From DATKSG01 sp035531775 (lineage in GTDB: Bacteria; Actinomycetota; Acidimicrobiia; Acidimicrobiales; UBA8190): a stretch of DNA of 64,000 nucleotides. The notes below the pieces were generated by a model, which was not told the origin of the DNA, ran no database searches, and was given only the letters and a program-made list of their open reading frames with translations. The translations under genes and the position numbers were made by a program. Below, piece by piece: positions 23,387-31,228 of this stretch. The DNA lies in NCBI GenBank assembly GCA_035531775.1, contig DATKSG010000093.1:1-64000 (forward strand). Direction: 5' to 3'. Positions within the stretch are counted from its first letter, which is position 1. The number at the start of each line of letters is the position of its first letter.

Positions 23387-23392
23387 TACACT
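23387..23392 (+). promoter_or_regulatory. Leaderless-type -10 box of the sufC1-sufS-sufU operon
   Basis: TACACT followed by six bases (GGGGGC) and the GTG start at 23399. With such spacing, transcription would start at or next to the start codon. Confidence 0.55.
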
Positions 23393-23398
23393 GGGGGC

Positions 23399-24138
<740 letters not shown>

Positions 24139-24142
<4 letters not shown>

Positions 24143-25377
24143 ATCAGGTGCTCGACGTCGCCGCCATCAAGAAGGATTTCCCGGTGCTGTCGCAGACCAC
24201 TCACGGCAAGCGCCTCGTGTACCTCGACTCAGCCGCCTCGTCACAACATCCCCGGGCTGTGCTGGACGCCATGGACGACTACTACGAGACCACCCACGCC
24301 AATGTGCACCGGGGCGTGTACGCCCTGGCCGAAGAGGCCGACCGACGCTACGAAGCGGCCCGGGTCACCGTCGGGCGGTTCATCGGAGCACCCGAGCCGG
24401 CCCAGGAGGTGCTCTTCACCAAGAACGCCACCGAGGCCGTCAACCTGGTGGCCTCGACGTGGGGCCGGGCCAACCTTCACCCCGGCGACGCCGTATTGCT
24501 CACCGACATGGAGCACCACGCCAACCTGGTGCCGTGGCTGATGCTGGCCGAGGAGCGGGGCCTCGAGTTGCGCTGGATAGGCATCGACGACGACTACCGC
24601 TTGGACCTGTCGCAGCTCGACCGCCTGTTGGACGGGGTGAAGCTGGTGGCCTGCACCACCATGTCCAACGTGCTCGGCACCATCACCCCCTTCGCCGAGA
24701 TCGCCGCCGCCGCCCACGCAGCGGGGGCCGTGGTCCTGGCCGACGCCGCCCAGTCGGTACCCCACCTTCCCACCGACGTGAACTCATTGGGCTGTGACTT
24801 CCTGGCCTTCAGCGCCCACAAGATGCTCGGGCCCACCGGCATCGGGGTCCTATGGGGCCGTGGGGAGCTGCTCGAGGCCATGCCGCCCTTCTTGGGCGGG
24901 GGGGGCATGATCCGCGACGTGCGCCACGACGGCTTCACCACCAACGTGTTGCCGTGGAAATTCGAAGCGGGGACGCCCCCGATCGCCGAGGCCGTCGGCT
25001 TCGGCGCCGCCGTGCGGTACCTCGAGGGGATCGGCCTCGATGACATTGGGCGCCACGAGGTGGCCCTGGTGAGCTACGCCCTCGACACCTTGCACCATCG
25101 CTTCGGGGACGAGCTGCGCATCTTCGGGCCCCAGGGCACCGATGGCCGCGGCGGCGTTCTGTCATTGGCGCTCGGCGACGTCCATCCTCACGACCTGGCC
25201 CAGGTGCTCGACCAGTCCGGCGTCTGCGTGAGGGCCGGGCATCACTGCGCCAAGCCGCTCATGCGGCGTCTCGGCGTTCCGGCCACGGCCAGGGCCTCGT
25301 TCTACCTGTACAACGACGAAGCCGACGTCGACGCCCTGGCCGATGCGCTGGCCGAGGCCCGTACTCTGTTCGCCTGA
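24139..25377 (+). CDS. sufS: Cysteine desulfurase SufS
   Basis: 412 aa, class V aminotransferase fold. PLP lysine in FSAHKMLGPTGIG, the N-terminal VYLDSAASSQ and TTHANVHRGVY blocks, and the persulfide cysteine in RAGHHCAKPLMRRLG. Takes sulfur from cysteine and gives it to SufU for Fe-S building. GTG 24139 overlaps the sufC stop; 20 bases separate it from sufU. Type II SufS with short active-site loop is expected to need SufU, which is present next to it. Confidence 0.95.
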
Positions 25378-25397
25378 TCGACACCCACGAGGAGACC

Positions 25398-25889
25398 ATG
25401 CCCGGCCTCGAAGACCTCTATCGCGAGATCATCCTCGACCACTACCGCAGCCCCCGCAACCGCGGCGAGCTCGCTGCGCCACCTGCCCATCGCACCGAAG
25501 GCTTCAACCCCCTGTGCGGGGACGAAGTGGTCGTTTTCGTCCAGCTCGAGGACGGCACCCTGGCCGACATCCGCATCGGCGGCCAGGGTTGCTCGATCAG
25601 CCAGTCCTCGGCATCGCTCATGTCAGCCGCTGTGAAGGGCAGGCCGTTGTCTGAGGTCCGTGACCTGATCCGCACCTTCAAGGCCATGATGTCGATCCAC
25701 GAAGCCCGCCTGGGCGAGCCCGGCGAGGGGGACGGAGACGACGAGGTGGTGGTGGTGGACGTGGAAGCGCTCGGCGAGCTTGCCGCCTTGCAGGGAGTGG
25801 TCAAGTTCCCGGTGCGCATAAAGTGCGCCACCTTGTCGTGGAACACCTTGGCCCAGGGCATCGACGAGGTGGAGGCAGGCACAGCCTGA
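25398..25889 (+). CDS. sufU: SufU-type Fe-S assembly / sulfur-transfer protein
   Basis: 163 aa. The three conserved cysteines and the aspartate of SufU are visible: C40 and D42 in PLCGDEV, C65 in GQGCSISQ, and one in RIKCATLSWNTL. These bind zinc and accept persulfide from SufS. The insertion between the second and third cysteines, as in Bacillus SufU, is present, here with acidic residues (GEGDGDDEV). ATG at 25398 with GAGGAG 5 bases upstream. Last gene of the rightward suf operon, converging on sufC2. Confidence 0.93.
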   Translation: MPGLEDLYREIILDHYRSPRNRGELAAPPAHRTEGFNPLCGDEVVVFVQLEDGTLADIRIGGQGCSISQSSASLMSAAVKGRPLSEVRDLIRTFKAMMSIHEARLGEPGEGDGDDEVVVVDVEALGELAALQGVVKFPVRIKCATLSWNTLAQGIDEVEAGTA

Positions 25890-25907
25890 CGTCGAGGCAG
25901 CCCGTCA

Positions 25908-26669
25908 CTACTCGGGCTGGTACCCCGCGTAGCCCGTGTGCTCGAGCTCGTCGGCCAGTTCCGGGCCACCACTGGCCACGATGCGTCCGGCCACCAGGAC
26001 ATGCACGGCGTCGGGGCGGAGCACCGAAAGCAGCCGGCGGTAGTGGGTGATGGCGACCACACCGAGGCCCCATTCACCGACGGCCTCCGCCACCCGCCGG
26101 GCCACGTCGCGCAGCCCGTCCACGTCGAGGCCCGAGTCCAATTCGTCGAGCACGGCCACGGCCGGCCGGAGGACGCCGAGCTGCAGTGTCTCGCTGCGCT
26201 TGCGCTCGCCTCCCGACAGGTCCACATTGAGCGAGCGCTCGAGGAGTTTGGCCCCGAGGCCCACGCGTTGGGCCTCGGCCGTCGCCCGCTGCTCCACCGA
26301 TGCGCCGATCACCCCGGCGAGGTCGGGCCCGTCGGCCAGGGCGGCGCCGAGCACGTCGGCCAGGCGCACACCGGGCACTTCGGTCGGGTACTGGGGAGCG
26401 AGGAACAGCCCGAGTCGGGCTCGCTGCCATGGTGCCAGGGCCAGGAGATCGTGGCCGTCGAGGTGGACCTGGCCCCCCGTCACCTCGATGCCCGGTCGCC
26501 CCATCAGCGCATGGGCCAGTGTGCTCTTGCCCGATCCGTTCGGGCCCATCACGGCGTGGATCTCCCCGCTTCGAACCGTCAGATCGATGCCCCGGAGCAC
26601 GGTGCGCCCGGCCACGTCGGCCGATAGCCCGCCCACCACCAGTTCGTGGGTCCCTCCCCCGTCGTTCAC
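25908..26669 (-). CDS. sufC: Fe-S cluster assembly ATPase SufC (second copy)
   Basis: 253 aa. Walker A GPNGSGKSTLAHALMG, signature DLSGGERKRSETLQLG, Walker B VLDELDSGLDVDGL, switch AITHYRRLL. Clearly a SufC, but the two copies in this window differ at many positions (ELDSGLD here, ETDSGLD in the first). GTG 26669 overlaps the Rieske stop as GTGA, in the order sufD, Rieske, sufC. This is probably the copy that works with SufB and SufD. Confidence 0.92.
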   Translation of the reverse strand: MNDGGGTHELVVGGLSADVAGRTVLRGIDLTVRSGEIHAVMGPNGSGKSTLAHALMGRPGIEVTGGQVHLDGHDLLALAPWQRARLGLFLAPQYPTEVPGVRLADVLGAALADGPDLAGVIGASVEQRATAEAQRVGLGAKLLERSLNVDLSGGERKRSETLQLGVLRPAVAVLDELDSGLDVDGLRDVARRVAEAVGEWGLGVVAITHYRRLLSVLRPDAVHVLVAGRIVASGGPELADELEHTGYAGYQPE

Positions 26670-26983
26670 GGGAGCTCGACCATGACGTCGTCGCCTTCGA
26701 CGCGCACCGGGTAGACCGGCACGGACTTGGTGGCCGGCAACGAGAGCGGCTCGCCGGTGCGAAGGTCGAATGTCGACCCGTGCTTCCAGCATTCGAGCTC
26801 GCACGCGTCGGCGAAGACCTCACCCTCCGACAACGAGTAGTCCTCGTGGCTGCAGGTGTCGCTCAGGGCGTAGAAGTCGTCCTCGATCCGCACCACGGCG
26901 ATGCGATAGGCACCGACCTCGAAGCGACGGGCCGTGCCGGGAGCGATGTCGGAGCGAGCGCACAGCCGGACGGTGTCACCCAT
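26666..26983 (-). CDS. Rieske 2Fe-2S ferredoxin in the suf operon
   Basis: 105 aa. Rieske ligands C44-X-H46 (CSH) and C65-X2-H68 (CWKH), separated by 18 residues, as in non-heme Rieske ferredoxins. Proteins like this are common between sufD and sufC in actinobacteria, where their role in assembly is unclear. ATG 26983 overlaps the end of sufD by 8 bases and the gene ends in a GTGA overlap with sufC2, so the three are co-translated. A small electron carrier is the safest description. Confidence 0.92.
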   Translation of the reverse strand: MGDTVRLCARSDIAPGTARRFEVGAYRIAVVRIEDDFYALSDTCSHEDYSLSEGEVFADACELECWKHGSTFDLRTGEPLSLPATKSVPVYPVRVEGDDVMVELP

Positions 26984-28316
26984 GGCCGGCTCCCGCTTCG
27001 GCCGGCAGCCGGCCGGCCAGGCGCTCGGCCACCGACTCCTCCACCCACGGGACCATGGCCGGGAAGGGCGAGCGGGCGGCCAGGTCGGAGAAGAAACCGA
27101 GCACGATGAGCCGTTCGGCCACCACCGGCTCCACCCCTCGCGATTCGAGGTAGTAGCGCTGCTCCTCGTCGATGGGCCCGACCGTGGAGGCATGGCTGCA
27201 GCGCACGTCGTTCTCGTCGATGTCGAGATTGGGCACGGAGTCGGCGTGCGCTCCCTCGGACAGCACCAGGTTGTGGTTGGTCTGGCGGGCATCAGCCCGG
27301 CGGGCCCCCTTGTGGATCCGGATGAGGCCGCTGTAGACGGAACGGGCCCGGTCGGCCACGGCCCCGGTGAAGAGCAACTCGCTCTCGGTCCGCCCGGCAC
27401 TGTGGTCCTGCAGGGTGCGGAAGTCGTGCACCTGCGCCGCGGTGCCGAGATAGGCGGCCAACAGCGAGCTGCGCCCGCCTTCACCGGCCAGCTCCGAATC
27501 GGTGCGCACCCGGGCGTAGCGGCCGCCCAGGCTGACGGTGAGCGAGCGAAACTCGGCGTCACGGCCAACGATGCTGCGCTGTAGGCCGACCTGGGTGGTG
27601 CCGCCACCGAGGATTTGGACGTTGCCGTAGGCCAACCGGGCGCCATCGGCCACCTCCAGCTGCGACACCGGCACCACCAGTGCCGCCGCCTCGAGTCTGG
27701 GCCCGTAGCCGGCGAACAACTCGACCACACCAGCACTGGCCCCGGGCCCCACACGCACCACGGTGTGGGGGAACACCGACACCGAGCCTGACGTCACAGG
27801 CTCGGCATCGACCAAATGGACGATGACCACCGGTCCGGCCAGCTCCACCGCCCGGCCCACCGACACCAGCACCACGTCGGACAGGAATGCGTCGTGCACC
27901 ACCGACAGCGCATCGCCGTCACCGCCCGGAGGAGCCAGGGCGAAGGCCTCGCCGTCGTCGGCGCCCGAGCCCAGAGGGCCGGCGCCGGCCACCGTCACCG
28001 TGGCCGAGTCGAGACCAGGCTCCGGCTCGATGCCGACCACCACCCCGTTGCGGGTCACCACCAGGGCACAGCGCGTCCCCATGTGGTCGGCCAAGGACCG
28101 GGCCTGAGCCAGCTCCCCCGGGGTCAGGTCGCGGCCCGGGGCAGGCGGGGAGAAGGCGCCCAGGTCGAAGTCGTCGATCCCGCTGTAGCGCCAGATCTCC
28201 TCGGCTTCGCTCGGCATGACGGCGTCGGCCAGTAGCCCGGCGGCCGCGGCGCGGCGGCGGACGAGCCACGGTGGCCCGCCCAGGGCGGCACTGGCCTCAG
28301 GGAGGAATGGAGTCAG
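26976..28316 (-). CDS. sufD: Fe-S cluster assembly protein SufD, probable CTG start
   Basis: 446 aa with the start used here. SufD core: SFIR-type beta-helix with LAYGNVQILGGGTTQVGLQ, HDFRTLQDHSAGRTESELLF, YSGLIRIHKGARRADARQTN and HGASTVGP-like CSHASTVGPIDEEQRYYL. The first ATG (28217) would cut into the conserved N-terminal helix region; frame-conserved residues continue upstream (FLPEASAALGGPPWLVRRR), as in other SufD proteins. The first suitable codon there is CTG 28316, preceded by GGAG with a 6-base gap; the frame closes at a TAG near 28384. If only ATG/GTG/TTG are allowed, the start is 28217 (413 aa). Confidence 0.9.
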   Translation of the reverse strand: MTPFLPEASAALGGPPWLVRRRAAAAGLLADAVMPSEAEEIWRYSGIDDFDLGAFSPPAPGRDLTPGELAQARSLADHMGTRCALVVTRNGVVVGIEPEPGLDSATVTVAGAGPLGSGADDGEAFALAPPGGDGDALSVVHDAFLSDVVLVSVGRAVELAGPVVIVHLVDAEPVTSGSVSVFPHTVVRVGPGASAGVVELFAGYGPRLEAAALVVPVSQLEVADGARLAYGNVQILGGGTTQVGLQRSIVGRDAEFRSLTVSLGGRYARVRTDSELAGEGGRSSLLAAYLGTAAQVHDFRTLQDHSAGRTESELLFTGAVADRARSVYSGLIRIHKGARRADARQTNHNLVLSEGAHADSVPNLDIDENDVRCSHASTVGPIDEEQRYYLESRGVEPVVAERLIVLGFFSDLAARSPFPAMVPWVEESVAERLAGRLPAEAGAGHG

Positions 28317-28450
28317 GGCGATCTCCGGGTCGGTGGGGCAAAGGATCGGCGCTCGCGCCGGGGCATCGACCGCCTTCGCATCCTATCGACGGCGCGCCAG
28401 GCGCCGGTCGGGGCACCCCGGCCGCAGCGGACCGGCCGCCGGGGCCGTCC

Positions 28451-28456
28451 TAGGCT
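28451..28456 (+). promoter_or_regulatory. Leaderless-type -10 box of the enoyl-CoA hydratase gene
   Basis: TAGGCT followed by six bases (GCGCCG) and the ATG at 28463; no ribosome site lies between. Confidence 0.55.
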
Positions 28457-28462
28457 GCGCCG

Positions 28463-29320
28463 ATGGGCAACTTCGAAGTCCTCTCGATCGAACGCCAGGA
28501 CCACGTGGCCACCTTGTGGCTGAACCGTCCCGAGGCGCGTAATGCCATGGGGCCCGCATTTTGGGAGGAGCTGCCCCGAGCGGTGGGGGACCTGAGCGAC
28601 GACGTCGGCGTGCGCGCCTTGGTGGTGGCGGCGCGGGGACCGCACTTCAGCGTCGGGTTGGACCTGAAGGCCATGGCCGGGCTCCTGACCGGCCCGCCGC
28701 CGGGAGCCACGGGAGGCAATGGCACCGACGGCCCCGCTGGCCCTTCCATGGCGGCTCGCGCTGTGGCGGCTCGAGCCGGGATCTTGCGCATGCAGCGTTC
28801 GGTGTCGGCTCTGGCCGAGTGCCCGAAGCCGGTGATCGCCGCCATCCACGGGTACTGCATCGGCGGCGGGGTCGATGTCGTGAGCGCCTGTGACATCCGC
28901 CTGGCCAGCGCTGATGCCATCTTTTCGGTCCGCGAGACCAAAGTTGCCATCGTGGCCGACCTCGGCAGCCTGCAGCGCCTCCCGCGCATCATCGGTAAGG
29001 GCCAGCTGGCCGAGTTGGCTTTCACCGGTAAGGACATCAGCGCCGAGCGGGCCCTGCAGATCGGTTTGGTGAACGACGTGCTGGCCGACCAGGCCGCCGT
29101 GGTCGACGCCGCCCAGGCCATGGCCCGGGAGATCGCCGGCAACTCCCCGCTGGCCGTGCAGGGCACCAAGGCCGTGCTCGAAGCCTGTGAGGGAAAGTCG
29201 GTGACCGACGGCTTGGACTACGTGGCCACTTGGAACTCCGGCTTCCTCCAGTCCGAAGACCTCGTGGAAGCCATGACCGCCTTCATGGAGAAGCGCCCAC
29301 CGCAGTTCAAAGGCGCCTGA
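28463..29320 (+). CDS. Enoyl-CoA hydratase/isomerase family, dienoyl-CoA isomerase-like
   Basis: 285 aa crotonase-fold protein. Oxyanion-hole stretches are HFSVGLDLKAM (about 60-70) and IHGYCIGGGVDVVSACDIR (about 132-150). Near 160-175 it has VRETKVAIVADLGSLQRLP, where Glu and Asp sit as in delta3,5-delta2,4-dienoyl-CoA isomerase (ECH1) rather than the two-Glu pattern of hydratases. Acts in degradation of unsaturated fatty acyl-CoA. It is inserted, on the opposite strand, between sufB and sufD. A linker rich in Gly and Pro (about 75-95) is unusual for the family. Confidence 0.88.
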   Translation: MGNFEVLSIERQDHVATLWLNRPEARNAMGPAFWEELPRAVGDLSDDVGVRALVVAARGPHFSVGLDLKAMAGLLTGPPPGATGGNGTDGPAGPSMAARAVAARAGILRMQRSVSALAECPKPVIAAIHGYCIGGGVDVVSACDIRLASADAIFSVRETKVAIVADLGSLQRLPRIIGKGQLAELAFTGKDISAERALQIGLVNDVLADQAAVVDAAQAMAREIAGNSPLAVQGTKAVLEACEGKSVTDGLDYVATWNSGFLQSEDLVEAMTAFMEKRPPQFKGA

Positions 29321-29321
29321 G

Positions 29322-29678
29322 TCAGCTTCGACGTCTCCAGGGCCAGCGCCGGCTGCCGCCGCTCGTTGGACGCTGCTTGGCCCGGCGACGCTCCACGTCG
29401 GCCAGGGCGTCAGGGGCGATGGCGTTGACGATGTCCTCGGCCTGGTCGAGCAGCTCCGCCACCTCGGGGCCACCGGGACCAGGCTCTTCCTCCAGGGCCG
29501 GCTCGACCAGGGACCCATGTACCCACCCGACGTCGGCCAGGCGGCGCGCATAGGACGTGCACCCCTCGGGGCAGCGCCAAGGGGCTTCGGGGGCGAGATC
29601 AAGCTCACAGATGCGGGCCACCTCACCGGAGTCGTAAGTCCGGCTCTGGAAGTGCTTGCATTCCTCGCGCATGGGCAC
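29322..29678 (-). CDS. Small four-cysteine protein downstream of sufB
   Basis: 118 aa. The first 40 residues contain four cysteines (C7, C24, C36, C40) in REECKHFQSR, RICELDLAPEAPWRCPEGC, a pattern able to bind a metal or Fe-S cluster. The remainder is acidic and then strongly basic (RRWPWRRRS). GTG 29678 has GGAGG 8 bases upstream; an ATG two codons later is less well placed. It lies 63 bases after sufB and probably shares its transcript. I recognise the N-terminal pattern as conserved in actinobacteria but know no function. Confidence 0.7.
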   Translation of the reverse strand: MPMREECKHFQSRTYDSGEVARICELDLAPEAPWRCPEGCTSYARRLADVGWVHGSLVEPALEEEPGPGGPEVAELLDQAEDIVNAIAPDALADVERRRAKQRPTSGGSRRWPWRRRS

Positions 29679-29741
29679 GCTGACATCCTCCCATCCGCCG
29701 GCGATCGGTGGCGGCCGCCACGGCGGGCCGCCGGCCGGCGC

Positions 29742-31142
29742 TCAGCCGACAGCGCCTTCCATCTGCAACTCGATGAGCCTGCTCCACTCGACGGCGTACT
29801 CCATGGGAAGCGTCCTGGTCACCGGCTCGATGAAGCCGTTCACGATGAGGCCCATGGCCGCCGCCTCCGACAGGCCCCGGCTCATGAGGTAGAAGAGCTG
29901 GTCTTCGCCGACCTTGGACACGGTGGCCTCGTGGCCGATCTGGGCGTCGCGTTCGGCCACTTCCATATAGGGCTTGGTCTCCGAAGTGGACTCCTCGTCG
30001 AGGATCAGTGCGTCACAGCGGACGAAGCTCTTGGAGTGCTTGGCGCCTTCCTCCACCCGCACCAGGCCGCGGTAGGTGGAGATGCCCCCGTCCTTGGAGA
30101 TCGACTTGGAGACGATGGTCGACGTGGTCTCGGGGGCGGCGTGGACCATCTTGGCCCCGGCGTCCTGGTGCTGACCGGCGCCGGCGTAGGCCACCGACAA
30201 GACCTCGCCCGAGGCTTTGGGGCCCACCAGGTACACCGAGGGGTACTTCATGGTGAGGCGCGAGCCGATGTTGCCGTCGATCCACTCCACGTGGGCTTCG
30301 GCCTCGGCCCTGGCCCGCTTGGTGACCAGGTTGTAGACGTTGTTCGACCAGTTCTGGATGGTCGTGTAGGTGATGCGTGAACCAGGAAGGGCCACCAGCT
30401 CGACCACGGCGGAGTGCAAGGAGTCGGTGGAGTACACCGGGGCCGAGCAACCTTCGACGTAGTGGACCTTCGATCCCTCGTCGGCGATGATCAGAGTCCG
30501 TTCGAACTGGCCCATGTTCTCGGCGTTGATGCGGAAGTACGCCTGCAGGGGCATGTCGACCTCGACGCCGGGCGGCACGTAGATGAACGAGCCCCCGGAC
30601 CACACGGCCGAGTTCAATGCGGCGAACTTGTTGTCGTTGGGGGGGATGATCGTGCCGAACCAGCGCCGCACAAGTTCCGGGTAGTCGCGCACGGCCGTGC
30701 CCATGTCGCAGAAGAGCACGCCCTGGGCCTCGAGGTCGGCGCGGTTGCGATGGAACACAACCTCGGACTCGTACTGCGCCGTGACGCCGGCCAGGTACTT
30801 GCGCTCGGCTTCGGGGATGCCGAGCTTCTCGTAGGTCAGCTTGATGGAGTCCGGGAGGTCGTCCCACGAGTCGACCTGGTTCTCGGTGGGCTTTATGTAA
30901 TAGAAGATGTCGTCGAAGTCGAGGTCCGGCATGTTGACGGCGAACCAGGGCGCCATGGGCTTGGCCATGAAGCGCTGAAGGGCCCGGAGGCGGAACTTGA
31001 GCATCCACTCCGGCTCCTGCTTCATCCACGACATCTCGCGGACGATCTCCTCGGAGAGCCCCTTTTTGGGCTTGAAGACGTAGTTTTCGACGTCGCTCCA
31101 GCCCAGCTTGTACCGGCCGAGATCGAGATCGGTGGTGCTCAT
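29742..31142 (-). CDS. sufB: Fe-S cluster assembly scaffold SufB
   Basis: 466 aa, full length. Contains YKLGWSDVENYVFKPKKGL at the N terminus, SGGSFIYVPPGVEVDMPLQA, HYVEGCSAPVYSTDSLHSAV, IQNWSNNVYNLVTKRA, QDAGAKMVHAAPETTS and SFVRCDALILDEESTSETKP, the SufB signature set including the conserved late cysteine of VRCDAL. Forms SufB-SufC2-SufD. ATG 31142 with GAGGAG about 6 bases upstream. No sufR regulator gene precedes it, unlike many actinobacterial suf operons; a palindrome upstream may be the operator. Confidence 0.96.
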   Translation of the reverse strand: MSTTDLDLGRYKLGWSDVENYVFKPKKGLSEEIVREMSWMKQEPEWMLKFRLRALQRFMAKPMAPWFAVNMPDLDFDDIFYYIKPTENQVDSWDDLPDSIKLTYEKLGIPEAERKYLAGVTAQYESEVVFHRNRADLEAQGVLFCDMGTAVRDYPELVRRWFGTIIPPNDNKFAALNSAVWSGGSFIYVPPGVEVDMPLQAYFRINAENMGQFERTLIIADEGSKVHYVEGCSAPVYSTDSLHSAVVELVALPGSRITYTTIQNWSNNVYNLVTKRARAEAEAHVEWIDGNIGSRLTMKYPSVYLVGPKASGEVLSVAYAGAGQHQDAGAKMVHAAPETTSTIVSKSISKDGGISTYRGLVRVEEGAKHSKSFVRCDALILDEESTSETKPYMEVAERDAQIGHEATVSKVGEDQLFYLMSRGLSEAAAMGLIVNGFIEPVTRTLPMEYAVEWSRLIELQMEGAVG

Positions 31143-31164
31143 AGGTCTCCTCTGGGGATTTCTC

Positions 31165-31176
31165 CTATCTAGATAG
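31165..31176. promoter_or_regulatory. Perfect 12-bp palindrome upstream of sufB (possible operator)
   Basis: CTATCTAGATAG is its own reverse complement and stands out as AT-rich in GC-rich surroundings, 22 bases before the sufB ATG. It overlaps where a sufB promoter would be expected, so binding there would control sufB. The binding protein is unknown; an Rrf2 or SufR type regulator is a guess. Confidence 0.45.
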
Positions 31177-31228
31177 TAACAACCTCCGGTGCCTGGTGCG
31201 AGCGCGAGCCCCTGGTCTGGGAAGATCC

